In this document: one piece after another, positions 7,629-16,478 of the stretch
How the letters are laid out: every line of letters begins with the position of its first letter
How positions within the stretch are numbered: the first letter of the stretch is position 1
The notes under the pieces: model-generated
What the model was told of the DNA's origin: nothing
Databases searched by the model: none
Seen by the model: only the letters and a program-made list of their open reading frames with translations
NCBI RefSeq assembly: GCF_027484705.1
Contig: NZ_JAIXSL010000008.1
Location: 62,001-126,000 of the forward strand
Source: Flavobacterium sp.
GTDB lineage: Bacteria > Bacteroidota > Bacteroidia > Flavobacteriales > Flavobacteriaceae
Length of the DNA stretch: 64,000 bases
Reading direction: 5' to 3'
Program-made: the position numbers and the translations under genes

Positions 7629-7662
7629 AAAAAAAGCCCCGATATTCACGAGGCTTTTTTTT
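7629..7662. terminator. Terminator after hppA
   Basis: AAAAAAAGCC and GGCTTTTTTT arms surround CCGATATTCACGA. It lies 17 bp past the minus-strand hppA stop and has A/T tracts on both sides. Confidence 0.85.
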
Positions 7663-7678
7663 ATATATAATGTAAGGC

Positions 7679-10237
7679 TTATTTCAAAGCATCTACTTTA
7701 GCTTTCACTTCAGCTTCGGTTCCTTCAAAAGTTTCTGTCGCAGACACGCCATTTACGGTAGTCGTAACAGTGGCTTTAGATTTTCCGTTGTTGTTGCTGA
7801 TTTCTACTCTTACCGTTTTTGATTCGGCCATAGCACCTTCCGGTTTTTTAGCACAACAATCTTTTTTATCGGCGATGAATTTTCCGTCAGCACCATAATG
7901 TGACATGCACATTTCTTTTTGCTCTGGCGTACAACCCAAACTGTCGCACATTTTAGCGCATTCTTCTTTGGTCATTGTAGCACATTTGCTCATATCGCAG
8001 TTGCCCATCATGTCGCCTGAACATTCCATTTTCACTATTTTCATTTCTTTCATGTCACCATGACTTCCGTTTCCTAAGATTGGAGCGATTACAAGACCGA
8101 TAAGGCAAGTCAATTTGATCAAGATGTTCATCGATGGCCCTGAAGTATCTTTAAATGGATCTCCTACAGTATCTCCGGTAACAGCCGCTTTGTGCGCATC
8201 AGAACCTTTGTAAGTCATCTCACCGTTGATCATTACACCAGCTTCGAAAGATTTCTTAGCATTATCCCAAGCACCACCGGCATTGTTTTGGAACACAGCC
8301 CAAAGCACACCAGAAACGGTTACTCCAGCCATATAACCACCTAACATTTCGGCGATCAATTGGTTGTTGTCTCCGTAAACTAATTTTCCTAACAATACGA
8401 TTGCAATTGGGAAACCGATGGTCATAATTCCTGGCAACATCATTTCACGCAATGCCGCTTTAGTAGAGATTTCAACACATTTACCGTATTCAGGTTTTCC
8501 AGTTCCTTCCATGATTCCCGGAATTTCTTTGAACTGGCGACGTACTTCGTAAACCATGTCCATCGCAGCTTTACCTACTGAATTCATTGCTAATGCAGAG
8601 AAAACAACTGGTATCATTCCACCTACGAATAACATCGCCAAAACTGGTGCTTTGAAAATGTTGATTCCGTCGATTCCTGTGAAGGTTACATAAGCTGCAA
8701 ACAAAGCCAATGAAGTTAATGCTGCTGAAGCGATCGCAAATCCTTTTCCGGTTGCTGCTGTAGTATTTCCAACTGAATCTAAAATATCTGTTCTGGTACG
8801 AACTTCTTTTGGCAATTCGCTCATTTCAGCGATTCCACCTGCGTTATCCGAGATTGGTCCGAAAGCATCGATAGCCAACTGCATTGCTGTAGTCGCCATC
8901 ATTGCTGAAGCCGCTAAAGCCACACCGTAGAAACCAGCCAAAGCATAAGAAGCCCAAATCGCACCTGCGAACAATAAAACCGTTGGGAATGTAGAAATCA
9001 TCCCTGTTGCCAAACCAGCAATTACGTTGGTTCCTGCACCTGTTGATGATTTTTGTACGATGGCCAAAACTGGTTTTGTACCCAATCCTGTGTAATATTC
9101 CGTTACTGATGAAATCGCTCCACCCACGACCAATCCGATCAATGTCGCGTAGAACACACGCATTGAAGAAATATCTTGTAAACCTTCACCGAAGAATTCC
9201 ATTTTCATGACGGCTGGCAACATCAATTGTACTAAGAAGAAACAAGCAATCGCAGTCAAAACAATAGAAACCCAGTTTCCGATATTCAATGCTTTTTGTA
9301 CTTGTGCTTCTTTGGCGTTGTCATCAGATATTTTAACCAACATCGTTCCTACGATAGAAAATAAAATTCCGAAACCTGCAATCGCCATTGGCAATAAAAT
9401 TGGACCAATTCCTCCGAAAGCATCTTGAATACTTCCGCCCATATCTTTGATTACGTAGTTTCCAAGAACCATCGCAGCCAAAACCGTTGCAACATAAGAA
9501 CCGAACAAATCGGCACCCATTCCGGCAACATCCCCTACGTTATCTCCAACGTTATCTGCAATAGTCGCAGGATTTCTCGGGTCATCTTCTGGAATCCCTG
9601 CCTCTACTTTTCCTACTAAGTCTGCACCTACGTCAGCAGCTTTGGTATAAATACCACCACCTACACGCGCAAACAAAGCGATTGACTCAGCTCCTAAAGA
9701 GAAACCGGCCAATGTTTCAAGAACTACGGTCATGTCTTCGGTTGAAGTCCATGCGCCTTTCATGAAGATGTTGAAGAATACAATGAAAAATCCAGTCAAA
9801 CCTAAAACGGCCAAACCTGCAACGCCCAATCCCATTACGGTTCCACCACCGAAAGAAACTTTCAATGCTTGTGGCAAACTCGTACGGGCGGCTTGTGTAG
9901 TTCTTACGTTAGTTTTGGTTGCGATTTTCATTCCCATGTTTCCAGCCAAGGCAGAGAAAAAGGCTCCGAAAACAAAGGCAACCACAATTAATATATCAGT
10001 TTTAACACCAGGAAGGAAAGTAATCCCGGCCAAAACAATACTCGCCAATAAAACGAATATGGCTAATAATCTGTATTCCGCTTTAAGGAAAGCCAAAGCG
10101 CCTTCGTAGATGTAATCTGAAATCTCTTTCATCTTACCGTCACCGGCATCTTGTTTTAATACCCAAGCTCTTTTGTACGCCATAAAAAGCAATCCAATGA
10201 ATGCCATTCCTATCGGCACATAAATCATATTTTCCAT
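7679..10237 (-). CDS. hppA: K+-dependent membrane-bound pyrophosphatase (ion pump)
   Basis: An 852-residue polytopic membrane protein that couples PPi hydrolysis to H+ or Na+ transport. The catalytic [11 protein letters not shown] stretch and the following [20 protein letters not shown] region (about residues 197-232) are intact. The segment [12 protein letters not shown] has Ala and Gly at the two positions that family knowledge associates with K+-dependent enzymes (Lys/Thr in K+-independent ones). Transmembrane segments fill residues 1 to about 725. Beyond these lies an unusual ~115-residue tail. It starts with a Cys/Met-rich part ([19 protein letters not shown], then further Cys to DKKDCCAKK) and ends with a small beta-type domain ([20 protein letters not shown]). 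Cation specificity was not decided. A minus-strand TACTTTTG with GTTG upstream forms a good promoter. Confidence 0.96.
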   Translation of the reverse strand: MENMIYVPIGMAFIGLLFMAYKRAWVLKQDAGDGKMKEISDYIYEGALAFLKAEYRLLAIFVLLASIVLAGITFLPGVKTDILIVVAFVFGAFFSALAGNMGMKIATKTNVRTTQAARTSLPQALKVSFGGGTVMGLGVAGLAVLGLTGFFIVFFNIFMKGAWTSTEDMTVVLETLAGFSLGAESIALFARVGGGIYTKAADVGADLVGKVEAGIPEDDPRNPATIADNVGDNVGDVAGMGADLFGSYVATVLAAMVLGNYVIKDMGGSIQDAFGGIGPILLPMAIAGFGILFSIVGTMLVKISDDNAKEAQVQKALNIGNWVSIVLTAIACFFLVQLMLPAVMKMEFFGEGLQDISSMRVFYATLIGLVVGGAISSVTEYYTGLGTKPVLAIVQKSSTGAGTNVIAGLATGMISTFPTVLLFAGAIWASYALAGFYGVALAASAMMATTAMQLAIDAFGPISDNAGGIAEMSELPKEVRTRTDILDSVGNTTAATGKGFAIASAALTSLALFAAYVTFTGIDGINIFKAPVLAMLFVGGMIPVVFSALAMNSVGKAAMDMVYEVRRQFKEIPGIMEGTGKPEYGKCVEISTKAALREMMLPGIMTIGFPIAIVLLGKLVYGDNNQLIAEMLGGYMAGVTVSGVLWAVFQNNAGGAWDNAKKSFEAGVMINGEMTYKGSDAHKAAVTGDTVGDPFKDTSGPSMNILIKLTCLIGLVIAPILGNGSHGDMKEMKIVKMECSGDMMGNCDMSKCATMTKEECAKMCDSLGCTPEQKEMCMSHYGADGKFIADKKDCCAKKPEGAMAESKTVRVEISNNNGKSKATVTTTVNGVSATETFEGTEAEVKAKVDALK

Positions 10238-10273
10238 AAATATTTAAAGTTTATTATAAATTTTAATCGGGGG

Positions 10274-10304
10274 CAAAAGTAACAAAACATTAACAAAAAA
10301 CAAC
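10274..10304 (-). promoter_or_regulatory. hppA promoter
   Basis: On the minus strand, GTTG (10301-10304) and TACTTTTG (10274-10281) are separated by 19 bp, matching Bacteroidota -33/-7 spacing, about 37 bp upstream of the hppA start. Confidence 0.65.
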
Positions 10305-10364
10305 TATATCAAATGAATAATGTTGATTGCCTTACATAAAGTTTATAGTGCTAAACTTCTGAAC

Positions 10365-10973
10365 TTAATAGAGGTATTCGATGCTGCGGTTTCGTTTGTT
10401 CAGATAATGGTGCCAAAGCAGGAAAGTCGCGGCGGTTCGGTACGGTGCCCATTGCATCGCGAAAGCTTCCATAGCTTCTTTGTCGTGGATGTCGAAGAGT
10501 TCTTTTAAAGTATTGACGACCGCGATATCGCCAAGCGGCATCACGTCTTGAGCTTGCAATGAGAACATCAGATACACATCAATCGTCCAGTGGCCGATGC
10601 CTTTGATTTTGATGAGCTCGTTTCGGACTTCAACAGCGGATTTTTCGGAAAAACTTTCTAAATGGATTTCTTCATTGAGGATGATTTGCGACAATCCTTT
10701 AATGTAACCGGTTTTTTGACGGCTGACGCCAACAGCGCGAAAATCTTCATCAGACATCACGACTAAGGTTTGCGGTTCGATGGAAACGGCTTTTGTTTTG
10801 AGTTTTAGAAAGGTCGCTTTGGCGGAATCGATTGAAACCTGTTGTTCTAAAATCAGCACTACCAAAGTCTCGAAACCTTGCGGGCGGTAGGGAATTTTGG
10901 GTTGTCCGTATTGATCGATAATCTTCTGGAAAACCGGTTCGAGGTTCGCTAAATGGTCAATGGCGTGTTTCAT
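10365..10973 (-). CDS. AlkA-like DNA-3-methyladenine glycosylase (HhH-GPD)
   Basis: A 202-residue base-excision enzyme that removes alkylated purines. The helix-hairpin-helix IKGIGHWTIDVYLM (about residues 122-135) is followed by the conserved LGDIAV segment, whose Asp is the catalytic residue of the HhH-GPD class. No Cys-rich iron-sulphur loop follows, so an endonuclease III or MutY type is unlikely. It is shorter than E. coli AlkA (282) because the N-terminal TBP-like domain is absent, which is common. It lies alone, with an RNA-like repeat copy just upstream. Confidence 0.9.
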   Translation of the reverse strand: MKHAIDHLANLEPVFQKIIDQYGQPKIPYRPQGFETLVVLILEQQVSIDSAKATFLKLKTKAVSIEPQTLVVMSDEDFRAVGVSRQKTGYIKGLSQIILNEEIHLESFSEKSAVEVRNELIKIKGIGHWTIDVYLMFSLQAQDVMPLGDIAVVNTLKELFDIHDKEAMEAFAMQWAPYRTAATFLLWHHYLNKRNRSIEYLY

Positions 10974-10983
10974 ATACTAAAGT

Positions 10984-11092
10984 CTAGCCCGGATAGTAGC
11001 GGAAATCCTTTTGTGGCGGCGTTTACTTCGTCAGTTCGCTGCGCTCGTGTGACACAAAAGATTGTAACGGATAGCCGGAACATGCTCCTGAA
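10984..11092 (+). repeat. Dispersed RNA-like repeat, copy 3
   Basis: It begins CTAGCCCGGATAGTAGCGG and ends TAGCCGGAACATGCTCC. The central CCTTTTGTG/CACAAAAGA stem carries a long variable loop with TTCGCTGCGCTCG. The basal stem is CCGG/CCGG, a compensatory version of CCTG/CAGG. It sits between the minus-strand glycosylase start and the stop of the DUF5686 gene. Confidence 0.78.
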
Positions 11093-11098
11093 CATTCC

Positions 11099-13582
11099 CT
11101 AAAAATAAAAACCGATGGACGCTTTGACGCTAAGTTTGGTCGCTCGCGGCATTTCGAGATAATTGCCACGCCACGAGAAATCGATGCGCAAGACTTTGAA
11201 AATGTTGCCGATTCCGGCGCTGTATTCCCAATAGAATTTTTCGGGCGCCACATACTCCAATCCGGAGGCATTGATCGCGCGGTTCTCGTCCGAAACGGTT
11301 CCGTAAACACCTTTAGCTCCGATAATTTCACGCCAGTTGAGCTTCCTGAGGAATGGCACGCGGGCGAAAAGTTTGCCCTGAAAATTGTGAATCCATTGCA
11401 AAGTGACATATTCGTCGGTTACGAATTCGTAGAAATTGAGGTTGTTGAACGTATTTTCAATCGTGAAATAAGTCTGATTTCCGGGCACGACACTAAGCAA
11501 TCCCAAAGGCACTTTACCGTAAGTTTTCCCGAATTCGCTAATCAGGTTTGTACGACCAATTGCTCCAATGATGATCGGCTGGTTGTAATAGAACTGGAAT
11601 TTGTTGTACGAGAAATCGCCGTCCATAAAACCTTTGAAACCGCGGCTGTAATTGAAAAATACGCGCGTATACGGATTGTCGACTTCGTTGCGTTCTACGC
11701 CAAACCCGACCATTTTGCGTTTGGGCGTATATTCCACCTGAATGTTGGCTTCGGGTTGCGTGACATCGCTTTTGATGGTGGTCAGCGACGGATCGGTATA
11801 ATAATCTAAGCTAAAAGTTGGCGAAGCGGATACCAGTGTTCGGTAAGAGAATCCTGATTGGAATGTCAGGTTTTTGACAGGTTCGATTTCAACCGCTACG
11901 GTAGTGAGGTTGATGTTTGTGAGCTTGCCGTTGGTTCCGTTGGTAAACAATGAAGACGAGGCGAAACTTCTTCCGAGCACGTCGTTGGTTGTGGTCAGGC
12001 TCGCTCCTATTTGCTCTACATCGCGGCGGTTTCCTCCGGAAATGATGAGGCGGTTCTTCTTATTGATTAACCATTTTCCGGACAAACCGTATTTGAATTT
12101 ATTGTCTTTAAAACCATAAGCGGTATACCCTTGCAGTCGCCACGGATCGTTCGCCCCGAAATAGGTTCTGAGTCCGGCGCGCAGACGCAATCCTTCCACG
12201 GCATTATTGCCAATGGTCGAGTAGATGGATCCGTAATCAAGGTAATTTCCGACGCCAATATATCCGCTGCCGATGATCGACACTAAATCATACAAACGCT
12301 TAAATTTCTTGACGGTTTTTAAAGTATCGAGCATCTTATAAACGCCGAGTTCGTCTTTGGTCAGTTTTTCAAAACGGTTCTCTTCCCAATATTCGTCGGG
12401 CTTGACGTAGACTGATTCGTCGTTATAATTGACTTCCTGTTTATAGAACTCATCCGGTTTCTCCTGATTGAACTTGTGATTCCTGAAATAGGTCGTTCGT
12501 TTTCCGTAAACGCCTTTAGACTTTTCCTTTTTGTTTAACGCGAAATCAGACATCATATAATCTTTGGTCAAGAGAAACACCGAGTCGTTCATCACTTCAA
12601 ATTCCTGTTCGATATAAACGTCTTTGACCCAGTTGATGTTGGCGCTTTTGGTCACGGCCATGTTGATGTTCTTGATCGCCCAGGTTGTGTCATTCACCCA
12701 AAAATCGCCTTTGAAGGTGAGCTCGTTCTTGCGCCTCGGATAGAACACGATATTATAGCAAAGTTTTTTATCTATATAAGCGGTGTCGGTCAAAACGTAA
12801 TTGTAGACGTCGATTCCGGTTCTCGATAACGGGCTCGTAAAACTCTTATCGAAGAACGTCACGTAATTGTTGTAGATATCGTAATCGGAATACAAATCTT
12901 TGATGAACGCAATGATTTGCTGGTTGGTTTCAAAACCCGAATTCTTGTTGGCTTTGAGGATTTCCTTGACTTTCTTTTTGATGTTATCGCCATAAACATC
13001 CGAAAGCGCTTCGTTGATGAAAATCGGCAGATAAGTTTTTCCGGTGATTTTGGAAGTATCGATTTGGTTGAAGATGAATTCCATGCCTCTGAAAATCTTG
13101 CGTTTCATGAAGGCACTGTCAATCGAGTTCATGTCGAATTCGACCTTTTCGTATTTCTCCATCTGGTATTGGTTGAACATATTGAGGCCGTTCTTACGCT
13201 TGCGCGCCCAGATTTTACGAAGGATGTCTAAAGCCGGATTGTTCTTTTTGGAAGTTTTTCCGCTGTAGACGACGACTTCCTTAAGTTTGTTTCCGTCGCT
13301 CAAAGTGACTTTAAAATCGTAATTGACTTCTTTGGGCAAAGGAATTTCCTTGGTATCAAAACCCATGAACGACACTACGAGCGTCTTAAAAGTTTTATCC
13401 GATTCGATGTAGAACCGGCCGTCTTCGTTGGTGACCGTTCCCAGACTTGAATTCTTAAAAACCACATTCGCAAACGGAATCGGCTGGTTGCTGGCATCCA
13501 CAACGATACCGCTCACTTTGGTCTGTGCCAAAAGCCACTGTGTCAGAAAGGCGAATACAACTAAAAATATCTTCTTTTTCAT
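11099..13582 (-). CDS. DUF5686 outer-membrane protein with carboxypeptidase-like regulatory domain
   Basis: An 827-residue exported protein. A signal peptide (residues 1-19, ending LLAQ) leads into a CarboxypepD_reg-like beta-sandwich (about 22-105, with GIVVDASNQPIPFANV and GTVTNEDGRF). A long DUF5686-type region follows, ending in amphipathic beta strands with a terminal aromatic residue (KASIGFYF), as in an outer-membrane beta-barrel. Family members are widespread in Bacteroidota and poorly characterised; the plug-like N-terminal domain recalls SusC/TonB-related architecture, but no TonB box or SusD partner is present. A minus-strand TATATTTG at 13621-13628 is a plausible promoter. Confidence 0.85.
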   Translation of the reverse strand: MKKKIFLVVFAFLTQWLLAQTKVSGIVVDASNQPIPFANVVFKNSSLGTVTNEDGRFYIESDKTFKTLVVSFMGFDTKEIPLPKEVNYDFKVTLSDGNKLKEVVVYSGKTSKKNNPALDILRKIWARKRKNGLNMFNQYQMEKYEKVEFDMNSIDSAFMKRKIFRGMEFIFNQIDTSKITGKTYLPIFINEALSDVYGDNIKKKVKEILKANKNSGFETNQQIIAFIKDLYSDYDIYNNYVTFFDKSFTSPLSRTGIDVYNYVLTDTAYIDKKLCYNIVFYPRRKNELTFKGDFWVNDTTWAIKNINMAVTKSANINWVKDVYIEQEFEVMNDSVFLLTKDYMMSDFALNKKEKSKGVYGKRTTYFRNHKFNQEKPDEFYKQEVNYNDESVYVKPDEYWEENRFEKLTKDELGVYKMLDTLKTVKKFKRLYDLVSIIGSGYIGVGNYLDYGSIYSTIGNNAVEGLRLRAGLRTYFGANDPWRLQGYTAYGFKDNKFKYGLSGKWLINKKNRLIISGGNRRDVEQIGASLTTTNDVLGRSFASSSLFTNGTNGKLTNINLTTVAVEIEPVKNLTFQSGFSYRTLVSASPTFSLDYYTDPSLTTIKSDVTQPEANIQVEYTPKRKMVGFGVERNEVDNPYTRVFFNYSRGFKGFMDGDFSYNKFQFYYNQPIIIGAIGRTNLISEFGKTYGKVPLGLLSVVPGNQTYFTIENTFNNLNFYEFVTDEYVTLQWIHNFQGKLFARVPFLRKLNWREIIGAKGVYGTVSDENRAINASGLEYVAPEKFYWEYSAGIGNIFKVLRIDFSWRGNYLEMPRATKLSVKASIGFYF

Positions 13583-13620
13583 AAACTAAAAAACTTCACC
13601 AAACAGGATTCGATGAAGTT

Positions 13621-13628
13621 CAAATATA
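13621..13628 (-). promoter_or_regulatory. Promoter -7 element for the DUF5686 gene
   Basis: The minus strand reads TATATTTG, an exact TAnnTTTG match 39 bp upstream of the start at 13582. Confidence 0.55.
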
Positions 13629-13737
13629 TTAATTAATTGATCATGGATAATGGATAATTAACAATTAAAAATGAGACCTCAAATTGACCCAAAAACAATT
13701 ATCAATTATCAATTGTTAATTATCAATTGTCAATTAT
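13629..13737. repeat. AT-rich iterated inverted repeats
   Basis: Repeated ATTATC, AATTGTTAATT and ATTATCAATT units occupy the gap before pdhB's stop codon. Units at about 13655-13665 (attaacaatt) are complementary to those at 13700-13735 (aattgttaatt), so a long AT hairpin can form. Similar low-complexity spacers occur at 16441, 18372 and 51617. Confidence 0.65.
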
Positions 13738-14711
13738 TTATACATCACTTTTTTAACCGCTTTGATCACATCTTCCGAATTTGGCAACCATTCTTTCAAT
13801 AAGGTTGGAGAATACGGAGCCGGTGTATCAGCAGTGGTAATTCTCTGAATCGGAGCATCTAAGAAATCGAAAGCGCGTTCTTGTACTATATAGGTAATTT
13901 CAGAAGCAACACTCGCGAACGGCCATGCTTCTTCTAGAACGACCAAACGATTGGTTTTTTTAACTGAGTTTAAAATCGCGTCATAATCCATCGGGCGCAC
14001 GGTTCTCAAGTCGATGATTTCGCAGGAGATTCCTTCTTTTTCCAAGGCGTCTGCTGCGATATGCGCTTCTTTTATAATTTTTCCAAAAGAAACTATGGTT
14101 ACGTCTGTACCTTCTCTTTTGATATCGGCAACACCTAACGGAATTGTGTATTCTCCTTCAGGCACTTCACCTTTGTCGCCATACATTTGTTCTGACTCCA
14201 TGAAAATCACGGGATCATTATCTCGGATGGCTGCTTTGAGCAAACCTTTCGCATCGTAAACTGTTGAGGGAACGACTACTTTCAAACCAGGCGTATTCGC
14301 AAACCAGTTCTCAAAAGCCTGTGAATGTGTAGCTCCCAATTGTCCGGCTGAAGCGGTTGGCCCACGAAATACCATTGGCATTGGGAATTGTCCCGCTGAC
14401 ATCTGGCGCATTTTCGCGGCGTTGTTGATGATCTGGTCGATTCCTACAAGTGAGAAGTTGAACGTCATATATTCTACAATCGGACGACAACCGTTCATGG
14501 CTGAACCTACTGCGATTCCCGCAAAACCTAGTTCGGCAATCGGCGTATCGATGACACGTTTGGGTCCGAATTCGTCAAGCATTCCTTTGGAAGCTTTATA
14601 CGCTCCGTTGTATTCTGCTACTTCCTCACCCATCAAATACACCGATTCGTCTCGACGCATTTCTTCACTCATCGCTTCGGCAATCGCTTCTCTAAATTGT
14701 ATCGTTCTCAT
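13734..14711 (-). CDS. pdhB: Pyruvate dehydrogenase E1 component, beta subunit
   Basis: A 325-residue thiamine-pyrophosphate enzyme subunit (transketolase C-terminal/pyrimidine-binding type) of the pyruvate dehydrogenase complex. Typical segments are REAIAEAMSEEM, GEEVAEYNGAYK (with the Glu that activates the cofactor), TPIAELGFAGIAVG and a long C-terminal VLEEAWPFASVASEI. The ATG at 14711 is chosen because a TTG farther upstream (14744) overlaps the TACTTTTG promoter element at 14742-14749. No alpha subunit or E2 gene is next to it, so it is transcribed away from its partners. A branched-chain 2-oxoacid dehydrogenase E1 beta is possible but less likely. Confidence 0.92.
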   Translation of the reverse strand: MRTIQFREAIAEAMSEEMRRDESVYLMGEEVAEYNGAYKASKGMLDEFGPKRVIDTPIAELGFAGIAVGSAMNGCRPIVEYMTFNFSLVGIDQIINNAAKMRQMSAGQFPMPMVFRGPTASAGQLGATHSQAFENWFANTPGLKVVVPSTVYDAKGLLKAAIRDNDPVIFMESEQMYGDKGEVPEGEYTIPLGVADIKREGTDVTIVSFGKIIKEAHIAADALEKEGISCEIIDLRTVRPMDYDAILNSVKKTNRLVVLEEAWPFASVASEITYIVQERAFDFLDAPIQRITTADTPAPYSPTLLKEWLPNSEDVIKAVKKVMYK

Positions 14712-14741
14712 ATAAATAGTCTTTGTATCAATTTTGGAAAG

Positions 14742-14749
14742 CAAAAGTA
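14742..14749 (-). promoter_or_regulatory. pdhB promoter -7 element
   Basis: The minus strand reads TACTTTTG, an exact TAnnTTTG match about 31 bp before the chosen ATG. It argues against the alternative TTG start at 14744. Confidence 0.65.
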
Positions 14750-14878
14750 AAAATTAAAACACGATAAAAGATTTTTTTTGTGCTTTTTTGTGGATGTTTT
14801 TTGCACGAAATCGATGTAACTCCAAATAACAAAGCACCATTATTGCTAATGATGCTTGTTTGATAACTTCAATTGAAA

Positions 14879-15220
14879 TTACCCGTTGTCTTCTTCGAGG
14901 TCGTTATGGTTGTCACCACCAATACTGTAGCCGTTGTTTTCCTCATCTTCGCTACCAATATTTTCTTGCTCGTCATCGAGCTCTGAACCCGGAATGTCGA
15001 GATCGTCGCCTGCTTTGTCCTGATGGAAATTTTTCTCATTGAATTTCCCGTTATGGGCATTCGAAGGTTTTCTTTTGGAAGTATCTTCGGGATCGACTTC
15101 GGTTTCTTCTTTGAGTTTATTGTAAATATCTTCACTCGGCGGATAAGCCGGATAGCCCTGAAAATCTTTATCGGCTTGAGTTGCGGTTTTGTTTTTCGAT
15201 GTTTTGTCTGTATTTTCCAT
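14879..15220 (-). CDS. Small acidic, disordered hypothetical protein
   Basis: A 113-residue protein with almost no hydrophobic core. It is rich in Glu, Asp, Asn and Lys, with a PSEDIYNKLKEE segment near residue 28 and a Gly/Asp/Asn/Glu-rich C-terminus (SEDEENNGYSIGG). No signal peptide or membrane segment is visible. It follows the DUF6496 gene by 8 bp on the same strand, so the pair is likely one transcript. The composition suggests a hydrophilic, possibly stress-linked protein; that is inference. No function is recognised. Confidence 0.72.
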   Translation of the reverse strand: MENTDKTSKNKTATQADKDFQGYPAYPPSEDIYNKLKEETEVDPEDTSKRKPSNAHNGKFNEKNFHQDKAGDDLDIPGSELDDEQENIGSEDEENNGYSIGGDNHNDLEEDNG

Positions 15221-15228
15221 GATGTTCT

Positions 15229-15399
15229 TTATTTTTCTTTGTTGGACATTCCGGCTTCGCTCATCGCGATGGCAACAGCTTGATTACAACTTTTGATTGT
15301 TCCGCCTTTGCCATCCTTTCCTGATTTGAGGTCGCCCTCTTTGAATTCGCGCATTACTTTTTCGATTTTATCTTGCTGGGCTTTGGTTTCTTTAGCCAT
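15229..15399 (-). CDS. Small DUF6496-like protein
   Basis: A 56-residue basic, soluble protein starting MAKETKAQQDKIEKVMREF, then KEGDLKSGKDGKGG, and ending in CNQAVAIAMSEAGMSNKEK. The KVMREFKEG...LKSG and QAVAIAMSEAG pieces match what I recall of the DUF6496 family of short proteins, often of plant-associated and soil bacteria. It starts at an ATG (15399) and is followed 8 bp later by the acidic small protein. Function unknown; the opposite charges of the pair are noted only as an observation. Confidence 0.75.
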   Translation of the reverse strand: MAKETKAQQDKIEKVMREFKEGDLKSGKDGKGGTIKSCNQAVAIAMSEAGMSNKEK

Positions 15400-15576
15400 G
15401 ATTGCTGCTTTTTATGGATCAATGAATCGCATTCTTTATTACTATAAAGGTAGTCAATAAGTCGTTTTTAGGGTTTATAAAACTCAATATATGTGTTACA
15501 CAATTGACACTTTACGAAATCGAAATAGTTCTCAAAAATATTATGCACGCATAGCAAATAATTCAAAATAAAATTC

Positions 15577-15584
15577 TAATTTTG
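15577..15584 (+). promoter_or_regulatory. etfB promoter -7 element
   Basis: TAATTTTG matches TAnnTTTG 33 bp upstream of the etfB ATG. It lies inside the longer upstream reading frame, which supports the later start. Confidence 0.6.
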
Positions 15585-15617
15585 TCGCACCATATTTTTA
15601 ATCCAATTCTATTACAC

Positions 15618-16364
15618 ATGAAAATATTAGTTTGCATCAGCCATGTTCCTGATACTACTTCCAAAATTAATTTCACCAACGGCGATTCGGAATTTGACAC
15701 CAACGGCGTGCAGTTCGTGATCAATCCGAACGACGAATTCGGACTCACGCGTGCCATTTGGTTCCAAGAACAACAAGGCGCAAATGTTACCGTGGTCAAT
15801 GTTGGCGGACCAGATACGGAACCAACTTTAAGAAAAGCCTTAGCGATTGGAGCGAATGAAGCCATCCGCGTGAACGCCAATCCGACCGACGGATTTTTCG
15901 TAGCCAAACAATTGGCCGAAGTCATCAAAAACGGCGGTTATGATTTGATCATTGCCGGAAAAGAATCTTTAGATTACAATGGCGGAATGGTTCCCGGGAT
16001 GTTGGCAGGTTTACTAGGTTACAACTTTGTAAATTCGTGTATCGAAGTTAAAGTCGATGGCACTTCAGCAACAGCTTCCCGCGAAATTGACGGTGGAAAA
16101 GAAATCGTATCCACTTCACTTCCGTTAATTATTGGCGGACAAAAAGGATTGGTTGAGGAAAAAGATTTGAGAATACCGAACATGCGTGGCATCATGACCG
16201 CAAGAACAAAAGTCTTAACGGTTTTGGAACCCGTTGCAGCCAACACTGAAACCAAAGCGGTGAAATTCGAAAAACCAGCACCGAAATCAGCCGTGAAATT
16301 GTTCTCGGCAGACGATTTAGACGGCTTGGTCAACGCCTTGCACAACGAAGCGAAAGTCATCTAA
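15618..16364 (+). CDS. etfB: Electron transfer flavoprotein beta subunit
   Basis: A 248-residue ETF beta subunit that, with EtfA, carries electrons from acyl-CoA and other flavin dehydrogenases to the respiratory chain. The N-terminus MKILVCISHVPDT is typical. The sequence also has the FVINPNDEFGLTRAI segment (about 35-49) and the GKESLDYNGGMVPGMLAGLLG nucleotide-binding stretch (about 116-136). The ATG at 15618 is chosen over an upstream in-frame codon at 15582, which lies in the promoter. etfA follows 114 bp downstream, separated by a structured repeat. Confidence 0.96.
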   Translation: MKILVCISHVPDTTSKINFTNGDSEFDTNGVQFVINPNDEFGLTRAIWFQEQQGANVTVVNVGGPDTEPTLRKALAIGANEAIRVNANPTDGFFVAKQLAEVIKNGGYDLIIAGKESLDYNGGMVPGMLAGLLGYNFVNSCIEVKVDGTSATASREIDGGKEIVSTSLPLIIGGQKGLVEEKDLRIPNMRGIMTARTKVLTVLEPVAANTETKAVKFEKPAPKSAVKLFSADDLDGLVNALHNEAKVI

Positions 16365-16365
16365 T

Positions 16366-16440
16366 AAATGACGCGCCGCGTTAGGGATTGGAAGCAGTAC
16401 CGTGTACTGCGGAAAGCCCGACCCGCAGGGGAACGCCCAC
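16366..16440 (+). repeat. GCGTTAGGG...AACGCCC structured intergenic element
   Basis: Between etfB and etfA lies a GC-rich element beginning CGCGTTAGGGATTGGAAGC and ending GACCCGCAGGGGAACGCCC. GCGTT pairs with AACGC as an outer stem. CAGTAC/GTACTG makes a perfect inner hairpin around CGT. It differs from the GCCCTAG family but resembles it in plan. It could modulate etfA expression. It is followed by TTCAAAATTC-type repeats. Confidence 0.7.
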
Positions 16441-16470
16441 ATTCAAAATTCAACATTCATCATTCAAAAT
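16441..16470. repeat. TTCAAAATTC-type iterated repeat
   Basis: ATTCAAAATTCAACATTCATC and ATTCAAAATAATTAA fill the 30 bp before etfA. The same ten-base theme is found at 18372-18444. Confidence 0.65.
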
Positions 16471-16478
16471 AATTAAAG

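Noticed and set aside
14712..14744. Extended N-terminus of pdhB from a TTG at 14744
   Set aside because: The TTG overlaps a strong -7 promoter element (TACTTTTG, 14742-14749), and the known family start fits ATG 14711.
15582..15617. Longer start of etfB
   Set aside because: The upstream codon lies in the TAATTTTG promoter element; MKILVCISH at 15618 is the family's usual N-terminus.
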